A DNA stretch of 64,000 nt from Succinivibrio dextrinosolvens (GTDB lineage Bacteria > Pseudomonadota > Gammaproteobacteria > Enterobacterales > Succinivibrionaceae). Positions 18,605-28,872 of this stretch are shown here, one piece after another (position 1 is the stretch's first letter; each line of letters starts with the position of its first letter). The stretch covers positions 1 through 64,000 of the forward strand of contig NZ_FPAH01000008.1 of NCBI RefSeq assembly GCF_900116345.1, read 5' to 3'. A program made the translations under genes and the position numbers. The notes under the pieces are model-generated. The model did no database searches. It saw nothing but the letters and a program-made list of their open reading frames with translations, and was not told where the DNA came from.

Positions 18605-20231
18605 TCTTTATCACAAATACAAGAAGATGTTTGCGTCAAATCCAGGAGCCTGGCAGATGGCTGCATATCTTGCTTCAAGTTTAGGTTACGGAATGGATGC
18701 GAAAGTATGGTATGAACAGTATCTATCCAATGCACCTTCTCCTTCAGCGGTTGATCTGCTTTCATACGCCGAGGTTTTATCTGATCTAGGTTATTCTGAT
18801 AAGGCATACAGAATCAGAAAGTATGTAGTGGATACTAAGACTGATGAACTGATGAAACTTGATGACAGCAATGTAACTTTAGCTTCGCTGGTTTCAACAT
18901 TCATATCAAAGTCAGCAGGTGAGAACATAATTAGAAACGAACTGAAAACATCTCAAACTACTGCTTTGGGAACACAGTTGATGACTTCACTGCTTGAAAG
19001 AAATGACATAAAAAGTGCAGTTTACTTCAAAAAGAGAAGTTCTCTTGCAAATGTTGTTTTATCTGACAGTCAGGAGCTCATTCTTGCAACTCGTACAAAG
19101 GATAAGGAAAAGATAAAGGATCTTCTGGAACGCGGTGTTGGTATCAGTACTCCTGAAAGATACGACGCTCTTGAAAAAATCTCCAAGCGTCTTGAGGCAT
19201 ACCAGTTAGCTAAAAATACCGTTGGAGTTTCTCCTTACAGAGATGTTAATAAAGCGTTAAGAGGTCAGATGGCTGCTAATAATCAGAGCAAGACTCGCAG
19301 TGTGATGGCAGTTGTTAACTCTCAGCCTCTATGGGGACTTCATTCTTATGCAACGTATTTCCACGCTCCATATTCCCTTGGTCAGTTTGGTATAGCAACG
19401 ATTTATCAGCAGTCCAAGGCTCCTGATGCTATGGCCATTTCCAAGCTTAAGAGTGAAAAGAGAATTATAGGAAAAGTCTCTTACGAACAGGATAAATATG
19501 AAGTTGTTGCAACAGCAGATCTTGCTGATGGTGCAGCTGATGAACGACTAGGACTGAAGGTTGATTATCTGTTCAGACTGGATGAACGATATGCTGTTTC
19601 TTTATCTGGCGCTATAAACCAGCATTCTATTGTTTCTCACATGATGGCTGTGCTTGGAAAGGATAACTATGCGGAATTACGTTTTAGCGCATCCCCTTGG
19701 AACAGAGAGTATTTTGCTCTGACCTCACGCATTCACAATTACAAGACTCGTTATGATGAGAATCTTGGATCTGGTTATGATCTGGAGTTTATGGCTATGA
19801 CTCCTATCTTCAGTTCAGATCCTGCTTTATATGGTTATACCTCATGGCTCTATCAGAACAATAACCCTTCTGCAAACTCTCTTAATGATACAAACAGACT
19901 GAATGGTTCTTTAAACAATAATTTAGTACAGAGCCTAAGTTCAGAGTCATTTATTTCAAAACAGTATAAACATATGGCCTTTGGTTTGACCACCAATCAT
20001 GGCGATCCGGGAATTCCAGGACCTACAGTCCCATCACCTCGATTCCTGTTTGATCTTTTCTCCGGATACAATTTTACTGAGAGAAAAGTTGATGCAGGTG
20101 TCAGTGTCGGAGTTGGTATAAGTCTGTTTAAGTCTCAGGATGAACTTTTTGTCAAGTCATCAGTACAGAGTGCTGATCGTCAGGGCAATAAGTCCGTATC
20201 TTTATCTGTCGGTTATAGCATGGTTTTTTAA
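18519..20231 (+). CDS. pelB: PelB outer-membrane protein, 5'-truncated
   Basis: The C-terminal part of PelB, the TPR-plus-beta-barrel exporter of Pel polysaccharide. TPR-like sequence starts abruptly at about 18600 (YHKYKKMFASNPGAWQ); the barrel follows from about residue 270 (QPLWGLHSYATYFHAPYSLG) to the terminal SLSVGYSMVF with the final Phe of outer-membrane proteins. The family is usually about 1190 residues; here 570 are open, and the first 27 or so are not PelB but antisense to the remnant at 18494. No signal peptide remains and the apparent start is a TTG, so as read it could not be exported. Next genes are pelC to pelG, which confirms identity. The cause may be a rearrangement or an assembly misjoin. 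Confidence 0.75.
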   Translation: MIIIVPLLTTKPSLWATFFAIISISKAAALYHKYKKMFASNPGAWQMAAYLASSLGYGMDAKVWYEQYLSNAPSPSAVDLLSYAEVLSDLGYSDKAYRIRKYVVDTKTDELMKLDDSNVTLASLVSTFISKSAGENIIRNELKTSQTTALGTQLMTSLLERNDIKSAVYFKKRSSLANVVLSDSQELILATRTKDKEKIKDLLERGVGISTPERYDALEKISKRLEAYQLAKNTVGVSPYRDVNKALRGQMAANNQSKTRSVMAVVNSQPLWGLHSYATYFHAPYSLGQFGIATIYQQSKAPDAMAISKLKSEKRIIGKVSYEQDKYEVVATADLADGAADERLGLKVDYLFRLDERYAVSLSGAINQHSIVSHMMAVLGKDNYAELRFSASPWNREYFALTSRIHNYKTRYDENLGSGYDLEFMAMTPIFSSDPALYGYTSWLYQNNNPSANSLNDTNRLNGSLNNNLVQSLSSESFISKQYKHMAFGLTTNHGDPGIPGPTVPSPRFLFDLFSGYNFTERKVDAGVSVGVGISLFKSQDELFVKSSVQSADRQGNKSVSLSVGYSMVF

Positions 20232-20251
20232 CTATTTGAGGAACAAACAAA

Positions 20252-20773
20252 ATGAGAACTTTAACTTTAACAATTCTTGCAGCACTAGTTGCTTTATCAG
20301 GCTGTTCTACATACAGAGGATCAAATGGGATTTCTGTAGTAAATGGTTCAACTTTTGCAGTTATGCCATTTGTTAATCAGTCAAATACTCCTCTTGCAGC
20401 AGAAAATGTTGAAACAATCATCTGTTCAGAGCTTAGTGCAAAGAACATCAATTATGTTGCCTATGAATCTTCAGATGAACCAAAGGATCTAAAGAGTATT
20501 CTTGATGATTCATATACCACCCGTAAGGCCAATGAGTGGCTAAAAACTGTAAGTCACAACTACGTGATTTCTGGTTCTGTTGATGAGTGGAACTATAAAG
20601 CTGGTCTTGACGGTGAGCCTGTTGTAAGTGTAACCATCAGAGTTAAGGATGTAAACGGAAACGTTGTATACGAGAAAACCGGCAGCAGATCAGGCTTCGG
20701 TCGCGAGAGTCTGAATGGAGCAGGACAGAAGGTTGTAGAGAACATTTTAGGCGACATTAACTACAGCAGATAA
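20252..20773 (+). CDS. pelC: Pel lipoprotein PelC
   Basis: An outer-membrane-associated lipoprotein of the Pel export machine; in Pseudomonas it forms a dodecameric ring that funnels polymer to PelB. The signal peptide LTILAALVALSGC has a lipobox with Cys18. The mature region contains FAVMPFVNQSNTPLA and a C-terminal GRESLNGAGQKVVENIL segment typical of this family. At 173 residues it matches the expected size. It sits 20 bases after pelB with AGGA upstream of its ATG. Confidence 0.85.
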   Translation: MRTLTLTILAALVALSGCSTYRGSNGISVVNGSTFAVMPFVNQSNTPLAAENVETIICSELSAKNINYVAYESSDEPKDLKSILDDSYTTRKANEWLKTVSHNYVISGSVDEWNYKAGLDGEPVVSVTIRVKDVNGNVVYEKTGSRSGFGRESLNGAGQKVVENILGDINYSR

Positions 20774-20792
20774 TCGCATAAGGGATTTATAA

Positions 20793-22187
20793 ATGAAAAA
20801 GAGTCTTAAGGCGTTAGGCCGACTCATTACCAGTGGTTCTGGTCTTCCTTTAATTGTATGGGTTGAAACAGTTGTGCTGGCCGCAATCTCTTCAATTATC
20901 TGGATGAATTCTATCGAGATTTATTTTGATCAGAGCGGTCCTGTCCCAGTATTTACAGTAGAGAATACTTCTGAATTTTTCTGGCCGCTGGTTTTTGTAG
21001 TAATTGTAGCTTTGCGCTATGGTTTTTCCATGGGCTTTATTTCTGCAATTCTCTCAATTGTACTGACCCTGTCGTTTTTTAAATATCACGGTATCACCGA
21101 TTATTTTTCATACTATCAGGCAGTTGGAATGCTGGTTGTAAACATGATTGCTGGTGAGTTCCGTGATGTATGGGAAGAAAGACTTCACCGTAATGACCTT
21201 GATTATGCCTTTATGAAAAAGAAGCTTTCTCTGTTTACTCAAAACTACTTCATGCTTCGTTCCTCACATGATCAGTTAGAGCAGAGAATGGCCGGACAGG
21301 TGGTAAGTCTGCGCTCAAGTATCAGTGAACTAGAAAAGCTCAACGAAAGATATCCTGTTTTAGGTGTAAAACAGTACGACAGAATAACTTCACTAGCACC
21401 TCATGTCCTAAAGCTTTTAGCTTCAATTGTGGTTATGGAAGAAGCCGGAATTTACAGAATTGAGAAAGGTAGAATTGATCCTAAGCCTCTGTCTGCAATA
21501 GGCAAGATGGCTGAACTTGATCTTAAAGACAGCATGCTCAATGACATGATGGAGAGTCGAGAGCTTTTATCTCCTATAAATCTTTATGAAACTGATTCAG
21601 CGCTTAAGTATCAGCTATGCATTCCTCTTATTGATACAGCTGGTGTTATGCATGCTTGCGTTGTAGTATCTCAGGTTAAGTTCTTCACACTTACTTCTCA
21701 GAATATTGCTATTTTGAATTTAGTTAGTGCCTATGCTGCTGACATGATGTCTACAGGTGTGATTGCTCCTGTTATTCAGTCCTCAGAGAAGGATCTGTTC
21801 CTAAGCTACCTTAAAAAGGCACTTGATGAGAACAAGTACCACGGACAGAACAGCAGTATTGTATTCTGCAGAGGTTATACTGATGCTGCTTTAGAGCTCT
21901 TTGACAAGACGATTTCTCTTCGTCGTGGTGCTGACATCTACTGGAAGCGTAAAAACAATGCCAACGAGAACATTCTGGTTGTTCTGTTGCCTCTTACCTC
22001 AAAGCTTCAGGCACAGTTGTATATTGATCGTGTTGACCGTCTTATGACCAAAGAGTCTGATGGGGCTATCAAACTTGATTTTACCGGACCTCTTGATGTA
22101 GCCGTCGACAATGATCAGTTGATTTCAGAGCTTAAAAAACTGGATTTAAAAGATGACGATTTTTCTTATTGTTTTAAGCCTGATTAG
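20793..22187 (+). CDS. pelD: c-di-GMP receptor PelD
   Basis: The inner-membrane regulator that turns on Pel synthesis when it binds c-di-GMP. Residues about 15-115 hold four membrane helices (LPLIVWVETVVLAAISSII and following). A short coiled coil (about 140-185) leads into a GAF domain (about 195-315) and a degenerate GGDEF domain (about 325-455) lacking the GGDEF signature. An RGAD sequence at residues 378-381 fits the RxxD c-di-GMP site. At 464 residues it matches known PelD (about 455). It overlaps pelE by 35 bases, so translation is coupled. Confidence 0.88.
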   Translation: MKKSLKALGRLITSGSGLPLIVWVETVVLAAISSIIWMNSIEIYFDQSGPVPVFTVENTSEFFWPLVFVVIVALRYGFSMGFISAILSIVLTLSFFKYHGITDYFSYYQAVGMLVVNMIAGEFRDVWEERLHRNDLDYAFMKKKLSLFTQNYFMLRSSHDQLEQRMAGQVVSLRSSISELEKLNERYPVLGVKQYDRITSLAPHVLKLLASIVVMEEAGIYRIEKGRIDPKPLSAIGKMAELDLKDSMLNDMMESRELLSPINLYETDSALKYQLCIPLIDTAGVMHACVVVSQVKFFTLTSQNIAILNLVSAYAADMMSTGVIAPVIQSSEKDLFLSYLKKALDENKYHGQNSSIVFCRGYTDAALELFDKTISLRRGADIYWKRKNNANENILVVLLPLTSKLQAQLYIDRVDRLMTKESDGAIKLDFTGPLDVAVDNDQLISELKKLDLKDDDFSYCFKPD

Positions 22188-23136
22188 TGATATAAGCGCA
22201 GCTGTCTACGCTTTTTCCGATGCTGAGCTGTACAGGCGACTGCTGATATTTGCAATGTTTCATTCTATTGCAAGTATGAGTGCAGCCTATGCTATGTATA
22301 TGCTTCTGCCTACTAATGTTAGGGTGGCTCAGAGCCCCTATATTGCTGTGGGCTTTATGTTCATGATGTGCATGTTCCTGCCTGTAGTCGGCTTTATCGG
22401 ACTGTTTGTGTGTGTTGTTGTAGCCATGAATCTTCCAAGAAAGAAAAGTGAGGTTATGTGGGTTCATAATCCTAGGGAAGAATTGCCATCTCATCCTCGT
22501 GACATGATGTACACAAAGTTCGGTACAGGAGCTCTGCAGGATATCCTATTAAATGCACCTGACACAGAAAGACGTGTAGAAGCTATTTCATCTGTGTCTC
22601 ATCTGCCTCGTGATCAGAGAATATCCTTTTATAAGATTGCGCTCAGAGACCCTGCAGACGATGTTCGCCTGATGGCTTATTCTCAGCTTGATCCTATTGA
22701 GCAGGGAATTACAGACAATATCAAGATGCTTGAAGATTCCTTCAAGGAGAACAATTCTGCAGATATAGCCTATGATATCGCTCAGCAGTTCTGGGAGATC
22801 TGCTATCTGGGAATTGCTGATACTGTTCTTGTAAAGCACTATTTAAACAATGCCAGAAAATGGTGTCAGAAGGCTATTGAACTTGAAGATCGAGGCAATT
22901 TTGAGCTTCTTTTAGGGCGTATTCTTCTTGAGCTTAATGAAATTGAGCCTGCCATGATTGCACTGCAGAAAGCAAAGAATGCCAAGATGCTGGATTCTCA
23001 GGTTAATACATATCTTGCTGAATGTGCTTTCAGAATGCGTGACTATGTTTCAGTTAAATCGTATCTGAGCTCTCTTTATACCACTGAAGGCTCAAAACTT
23101 TCTCAGATCAGGGAGTATTGGTTAAATGCCAAATAG
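22153..23136 (+). CDS. pelE: Pel assembly protein PelE
   Basis: An inner-membrane TPR protein of the Pel synthase complex. Hydrophobic segments at residues about 2-20, 25-55 and 65-92 (FMFMMCMFLPVVGFIGLFVC) are followed by a cytoplasmic helical repeat region (about 120-327) with TPR-like units such as LLGRILLELNEIEPAMIALQ. At 327 residues it matches the family. The reading frame starts inside the end of pelD and ends 11 bases inside pelF, showing a tightly coupled operon. Confidence 0.8.
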   Translation: MTIFLIVLSLISDISAAVYAFSDAELYRRLLIFAMFHSIASMSAAYAMYMLLPTNVRVAQSPYIAVGFMFMMCMFLPVVGFIGLFVCVVVAMNLPRKKSEVMWVHNPREELPSHPRDMMYTKFGTGALQDILLNAPDTERRVEAISSVSHLPRDQRISFYKIALRDPADDVRLMAYSQLDPIEQGITDNIKMLEDSFKENNSADIAYDIAQQFWEICYLGIADTVLVKHYLNNARKWCQKAIELEDRGNFELLLGRILLELNEIEPAMIALQKAKNAKMLDSQVNTYLAECAFRMRDYVSVKSYLSSLYTTEGSKLSQIREYWLNAK

Positions 23137-24715
23137 TGAAGAAAAAAAGAGTGTGGGTGAAGTATATAACGAGCTGTTAAAAAAGGATGCCAGCTTTAAT
23201 GTAGGTGCAGAGTCTGACATCTGCATGATGCTTGAGGGAACCTATCCGTTTGTTCGCGGAGGTGTTTCTTCATGGGTACATCAGATTATCAGCAATATGC
23301 CTCAGTACACCTTCTATCTGGTTTTCATCGGCGGACAGAGAAGCTCCTACAAGAAAATGGCCTATGAGCTTCCTTCAAATGTTGTCGGCATGGAAATGCA
23401 CTATATTCTTCCGGATGAGAAGAATCTTTCCAAAAAGATGCCACAAAAAGCTAATAATAAGGATTTTGGTCTTTGGCGTGAGGTTATCAGTTCCTTTGAT
23501 AATCCAGAAAATCCTATTCCTCACGACATTCTAAGAGATTTTGCCAATGCTATTGGAACAGATCCATATGCAATTAATGATCTTCTGTATAGCAGAGATT
23601 CCTGGGATATTCTGACCGAACGATATGATGCAATTGATGCTGAAGGCTCTTTTGTTGACTATTTCTGGACATATAGGACCTTATATCAGCCTTTAATTGA
23701 GCTTTGCAGAATTGCAGCTCATCTGCCAAAGACAAAATGCTATCACTCAATTTCCACCGGCTATGCCGGATTTCTTGGTGCTTTGGCTCATGCTTCAAAC
23801 AATGTGCCTTATCTTCTGACAGAACACGGTATCTATACAAAAGAGCGCAAGATTGATTTGTCACTTGCAACCTGGATTAAGAGCAAGAGTGATTCTTTAG
23901 ACATCTCAATGCATTCAGGTATGGATCTAATCCGCAGGATCTGGATTAATTTCTTTGTGCAGATGGGTAAGTCTGCATATCAGGAAGCATATAAGATTAC
24001 AGCTTTGTTTGAAGGAAACAGACTTCGTCAGGTGAGCGACGGCGCTCCCGAGAAAAAGACTGTTGTTGTGGTAAACGGCATTAAGACTAAACGCTTTGAG
24101 GAAGCTTACAGCTTAAGACCTAATACTCCACCTCATGTTGTAGCGCTGGTTGGAAGAGTTGTATCAATCAAGGATGTTAAAACCTTTATCAGAACTATCA
24201 GAGGAGCCTTGGAGCTTTATCCTGATCTTGAAGGCTGGATTGTAGGTCCTAAGGAAGAAGATCCAAAGTATGTGTCAGAGTGTGAAAATCTGGTACAGAG
24301 TCTAGGTCTTCAGGAGCATATTAAATTCACAGGAAACCAGAATGTAGCCAAAATCATGCCTAAGATTGGAATTATGATGCTGACTTCAATTTCAGAAGCC
24401 CAGCCTCTAGTTCTACTTGAAGCTATGGCTAGTGGTATTCCTTGTATAGCAACAGATGTTGGTGCCTGTTCTGAGATTCTATATGGAGCAAATACAGAAT
24501 CTCCTAACCTTGGACGTGCAGGTGAAGTTATATCAATTGCAAATCCAGCTCAGGGCGTGGAGATGATCGATCACTTCCTGCGTGATGAAAATCTATGGCG
24601 TGAAACAGGTGATATTGGCCGTCAGCGTGTGTTGAATCATTATGAAGAATCAATGATGTTTGATTCTTATAGAAAACTTTATCAAGAGGGTATAGATGGC
24701 GGGAATAGGATTTGA
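23126..24715 (+). CDS. pelF: Pel glycosyltransferase PelF
   Basis: The cytoplasmic GT4-family glycosyltransferase that polymerises Pel from UDP-N-acetylated sugars. The N-terminal part has the PelF signature MMLEGTYPFVRGGVSSWVHQ (about 34-53); the C-terminal Rossmann domain contains ALVGRVVSIKDVKTFI, GWIVGPKEEDPKYV and the E-x7-E donor-site motif in EAQPLVLLEAMASGIPC. At 529 residues it is of normal length. It overlaps pelE by 11 bases and pelG by 20 bases. Confidence 0.93.
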   Translation: MPNSEEKKSVGEVYNELLKKDASFNVGAESDICMMLEGTYPFVRGGVSSWVHQIISNMPQYTFYLVFIGGQRSSYKKMAYELPSNVVGMEMHYILPDEKNLSKKMPQKANNKDFGLWREVISSFDNPENPIPHDILRDFANAIGTDPYAINDLLYSRDSWDILTERYDAIDAEGSFVDYFWTYRTLYQPLIELCRIAAHLPKTKCYHSISTGYAGFLGALAHASNNVPYLLTEHGIYTKERKIDLSLATWIKSKSDSLDISMHSGMDLIRRIWINFFVQMGKSAYQEAYKITALFEGNRLRQVSDGAPEKKTVVVVNGIKTKRFEEAYSLRPNTPPHVVALVGRVVSIKDVKTFIRTIRGALELYPDLEGWIVGPKEEDPKYVSECENLVQSLGLQEHIKFTGNQNVAKIMPKIGIMMLTSISEAQPLVLLEAMASGIPCIATDVGACSEILYGANTESPNLGRAGEVISIANPAQGVEMIDHFLRDENLWRETGDIGRQRVLNHYEESMMFDSYRKLYQEGIDGGNRI

Positions 24716-26072
24716 GTTAAGGAAAATTCTTAAAAGAGATTCTTTAACCTCTGTAATACAGGCTTATGGAATTGCATCTATAGTAAGTTCAGGTCCATGG
24801 GTGCTGTCTATCATGGCACTGCTGATTATTGGTATCATCAGTATAGATGTTGTATATCCATCGGTTCTGATTATTCAGTTTTTAATATCGGTCACGTATA
24901 TGATGGCTGGGTCGCTTATATTAAGTGGCTTTTTCCAGATCCTTTTTTCAAGGTTTGTTGCTGACTGTGAATTCAGAGGCGAGGAGAATCGCATCATTCC
25001 TAATCTATTCGGAGCTATGCTGGTCTTAACCGCCGTATCAGGTGCTGTAGGATTCTTCCTGTTAACTCTTCTGCCTAGCATCGATTTTTCTGTCAGAATA
25101 TGTATGCTTGCATCCTTTGTTCTTCTGACAAATCAGTGGATTGTGATTATTTTCCTGTCTGGTATGAAGGAGTACTACCGCATTGTTATAACCATGTTTG
25201 CAGGTTACGGCTTCATGGTATTTCTAGCCTGGTCAATACCTCCTTTTGGTCTATTAGGCCTTGAGTTTGTATTCTGTGTCTCTCAGGGACTACTTACCTT
25301 TGCTTTCCTGCTACAGGTTGTTCGCTCAATGCCTGGATTGGCTTTTATCAGATTTGATTTTCTAAACCCTCATAAGGTTTACGCTTCACTTGTATTCTGT
25401 GGTCTGTTCTACAACCTTGGAGTATGGGCTGATAAATTTGTTTTCTGGTTCAGAAATGAGACTTCCTATGCCCAGATAGATGTAATGCGAGCCTCTTATA
25501 TCTATGATCTGCCTATATTCCTGGCTTATCTTGCAGTTGTTCCTGGTATGGCAGTATTTATCATGAGAATTGAGACTGATTTCACTGAGAACTGCTTTAA
25601 ATTCTACAATTCTGTAAGAGAGGGTGGTTCTCTGAGCACTATTAATCTGTACAAGGAACAGATGATAGATTCATGCAGAAAATGTCTTTATAAGATTTTC
25701 AAGGTTCAGGGTATTACTCTGGCTCTGCTTTTGGTTTTTGCCAAGGATATTCTGTCTGCATTTGGTATTGACCTAATTTATCTGAACCTTTTCTATATTG
25801 ATCTTGTTGGTGTAAGTCTACAGGTTCTGGTTATGTCTCTTCTGAATGTCATGTATTATCTGGATAAGAGATACGGCGCTCTGGTTCTGACTACAGTAAT
25901 GGTTACATCAAACTTCCTGTTCTCATACATCAGTATTGATCTTGGTCCTGTGTATTACGGATACGGCTTTGCATTCTCAATGCTGCTTTGTACCATCACT
26001 GGTCTGTTCCTCGTTGATAGACAGTTCTCTGATCTTGAATACCAGACCTTCATGCTACAGAAAACTCAGTAG
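24696..26072 (+). CDS. pelG: Pel membrane transporter subunit PelG
   Basis: A 458-residue polytopic inner-membrane protein, the presumed Pel polymer channel or flippase partner of PelD, PelE and PelF. It begins MAGIGFELRKILKRDSL, a conserved PelG start, and has about twelve hydrophobic segments spread along the chain. It overlaps pelF by 20 bases and is last in the operon, followed by a hairpin at 26078-26103. Unlike pelB, it appears full-length. Confidence 0.92.
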   Translation: MAGIGFELRKILKRDSLTSVIQAYGIASIVSSGPWVLSIMALLIIGIISIDVVYPSVLIIQFLISVTYMMAGSLILSGFFQILFSRFVADCEFRGEENRIIPNLFGAMLVLTAVSGAVGFFLLTLLPSIDFSVRICMLASFVLLTNQWIVIIFLSGMKEYYRIVITMFAGYGFMVFLAWSIPPFGLLGLEFVFCVSQGLLTFAFLLQVVRSMPGLAFIRFDFLNPHKVYASLVFCGLFYNLGVWADKFVFWFRNETSYAQIDVMRASYIYDLPIFLAYLAVVPGMAVFIMRIETDFTENCFKFYNSVREGGSLSTINLYKEQMIDSCRKCLYKIFKVQGITLALLLVFAKDILSAFGIDLIYLNLFYIDLVGVSLQVLVMSLLNVMYYLDKRYGALVLTTVMVTSNFLFSYISIDLGPVYYGYGFAFSMLLCTITGLFLVDRQFSDLEYQTFMLQKTQ

Positions 26073-26077
26073 CAGTT

Positions 26078-26103
26078 GCGCGGGAAGCATATGTTTCCTG
26101 CGC
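26078..26103 (+). terminator. Terminator of pel operon
   Basis: Arms GCGCGGGAA (26078-26086) and TTCCTGCGC (26095-26103) pair over 9 bp with one wobble, just past the pelG stop. TCTTAAATCTCTTTTC follows. A second small hairpin (CTCTT-ATAG-AAGAG) with a T-run lies about 25 bases further on. Confidence 0.65.
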
Positions 26104-26305
26104 TCTTAAATCTCTTTTCGTTACTCTCTTATAGAAGAGAAATCTCTTTTTTCAGGTGTTTACCTGTTTTCTCTATAATTCAGATTTAAATACCTTAAAT
26201 ATACTGAGATGCGAACGATATCAGAATATAAATCAGTGTTATATTTAAAATATAGAGAAGTGTTACTGTTTGTATAAATTATGAATCAGCTAAAAGAAGG
26301 TATCT

Positions 26306-27691
26306 GTGATCATGGAATCTAATAATTATAACGAATCAGAGATGGTTAATGAGGTAGATCTTCTTCAGGAAGCACTTGGTTCTGGAGCCTGGAATATGAC
26401 TTTCAACCAGAACGGTGAAATGACTTCTGTAAAATGGAGTCAGGTTTTTCGACGTATGATTGGGTATAAGGATGAATCAGACTTTCCTAACGAATTCAGT
26501 TCCTTCGAGGACAGACTTCATCCAGATGATAGGGAAAGAGTGGTTAATCAGTATTGGAACGCTGTAAAAGATTATACCAATCGAACAATTTATGATACTG
26601 AATACAAATTTCTAACCCATAACCGAGGATATCGCTGGTTCCATGCGGCAGGAAGAATTGCCAGAAGAGAAGATGGATCACCAATATCTATTGTTGGTTT
26701 CTTTATTGATATCGATGACAAGAAAAAACTCGAGGAAAATCTAAAAGCAGCGGATGCAGTAAAATCGGAACAGCTAAGAATTCTGAAGTCCCTTGCTGAT
26801 ATGTATTATTCTATGCATCTGATTAATCTTAAAACCGGAACAATAACAGAATACTCTTCAGGTGGCGAGTTAAAGGAATTTTTGGATAAAAAAATCTCTG
26901 CACCTGAAAAAATGCGGCTTATTATGGAGAACGTCATTGTTCCTCAATATCGTGATAGTGCCTTAGAGTTTACTGATCTCACGACTATTAGTGAACGTAT
27001 GAGAGGTATTAAGACTCTATCCTCTGAGTTCATTGGACAACATACAGGCTGGTTTATCGCTAACTTTATTTCTGTAGAAACTGATAATGATGGCTGTCCT
27101 ACTGTCGTACTGTTCTCAACACAGGTAATTGATGAACGCAAGCAGCAGGAACAGGTGTTATTTTTGCGTTCAGTTACAGATGATATGACCGGATTCCTGA
27201 ATCGAAGAGCATACGAGGCACAACTTGAATATTATCGCAGAAATCCAATTCCTGACAATCTGGTGTTCACTATGTTTGATATAAATCATCTCAAGCAGGT
27301 TAATGATACTCTTGGTCATGCTGCTGGAGATGAACTGATTTATGGGTTTGCAGATATAGCTGAAAAACTGAAACATCTGCAGGGAAAAAATAAAAAAATT
27401 TATCGTACTGGTGGAGATGAATTTGTCGGTATATTTTACTTAACCCCTGATGAATATACCATAGGAGAAAGAGAATTCTTTATACATGTTAATCAGTGGC
27501 AGGGCAAACTTGTAAAGAATATGTCTATTTCGGCTGGCCATGCCTGCAAGGTAGATTATCCTGATGCAAACATAGATGAACTTGCAAAGCTTGCTGATGA
27601 GAGAATGTACAAGGCAAAGGCCGAATATTACAAGAATAATGGACTTGATCGCCGAAATACCTCAATTTCGCAATTAGATTCAATCAGCTAG
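26306..27691 (+). CDS. PAS-GGDEF diguanylate cyclase
   Basis: A 461-residue soluble sensor protein. Residues about 15-155 form a PAS fold of the PAS_3 type (RLHPDDRERVVNQYW, YRWFHAAGRIARREDG, GFFIDIDDKKKLEENL). A linker region leads to a C-terminal GGDEF domain (DDMTGFLNRRAYE, FDINHLKQVNDTLGHAAGDEL, RTGGDEFVGI with GGDEF at about 369-373), so it should make c-di-GMP. No membrane segment is present. A GTG at 26306 is 5 bases from AGAAGG and an ATG at 26312 is 11 bases from it; either could be the start. It lies just after pel, whose PelD would respond to its product, but has its own upstream region. Confidence 0.9.
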   Translation: MIMESNNYNESEMVNEVDLLQEALGSGAWNMTFNQNGEMTSVKWSQVFRRMIGYKDESDFPNEFSSFEDRLHPDDRERVVNQYWNAVKDYTNRTIYDTEYKFLTHNRGYRWFHAAGRIARREDGSPISIVGFFIDIDDKKKLEENLKAADAVKSEQLRILKSLADMYYSMHLINLKTGTITEYSSGGELKEFLDKKISAPEKMRLIMENVIVPQYRDSALEFTDLTTISERMRGIKTLSSEFIGQHTGWFIANFISVETDNDGCPTVVLFSTQVIDERKQQEQVLFLRSVTDDMTGFLNRRAYEAQLEYYRRNPIPDNLVFTMFDINHLKQVNDTLGHAAGDELIYGFADIAEKLKHLQGKNKKIYRTGGDEFVGIFYLTPDEYTIGEREFFIHVNQWQGKLVKNMSISAGHACKVDYPDANIDELAKLADERMYKAKAEYYKNNGLDRRNTSISQLDSIS

Positions 27692-27787
27692 ATCTCCAGG
27701 AATTCGGTGGCAATACAGATTGATTTGTTTGTCACCGATATTTTTCTTCTATTTATTTTTTTTATGTTCCTTTCGGCTGATGGTTAA

Positions 27788-28696
<909 letters not shown>

Positions 28697-28711
28697 TCAT
28701 TTCCAAATCAA

Positions 28712-28744
28712 TGCTGGTGATTCTACCAGCATTATCTCTTTTTC
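28712..28744 (+). terminator. Terminator of kdsA
   Basis: Arms TGCTGGT (28712-28718) and ACCAGCA (28725-28731) form a 7-bp stem followed by TTATCTCTTTTTC, 15 bases past the kdsA stop codon. Confidence 0.8.
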
Positions 28745-28830
28745 ACGCTTAAAATTCGACAAACCATTTTCTCTTAACGCAGACAGAGATTGTACAATGC
28801 ATTATTCTATTTGAAGGACCAGTGACTTAA

Positions 28831-28858
28831 TTGCTAAGATAGGTATGTTGGATATGAT
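28831..28858 (+). promoter_or_regulatory. Promoter of the small hydrophobic ORF unit
   Basis: TTGCTA (28831-28836) and TATGAT (28853-28858) with a 16-base spacer give a credible sigma-70 promoter for the structured transcript that follows. Confidence 0.5.
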
Positions 28859-28872
28859 AGAATTAACGACCG

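Noticed and set aside
18565-18807. 80-codon minus-strand open frame across the pel/bcs junction
   Set aside because: It is in a different frame from the remnant at 18494 and lies antisense to clear PelB sequence.
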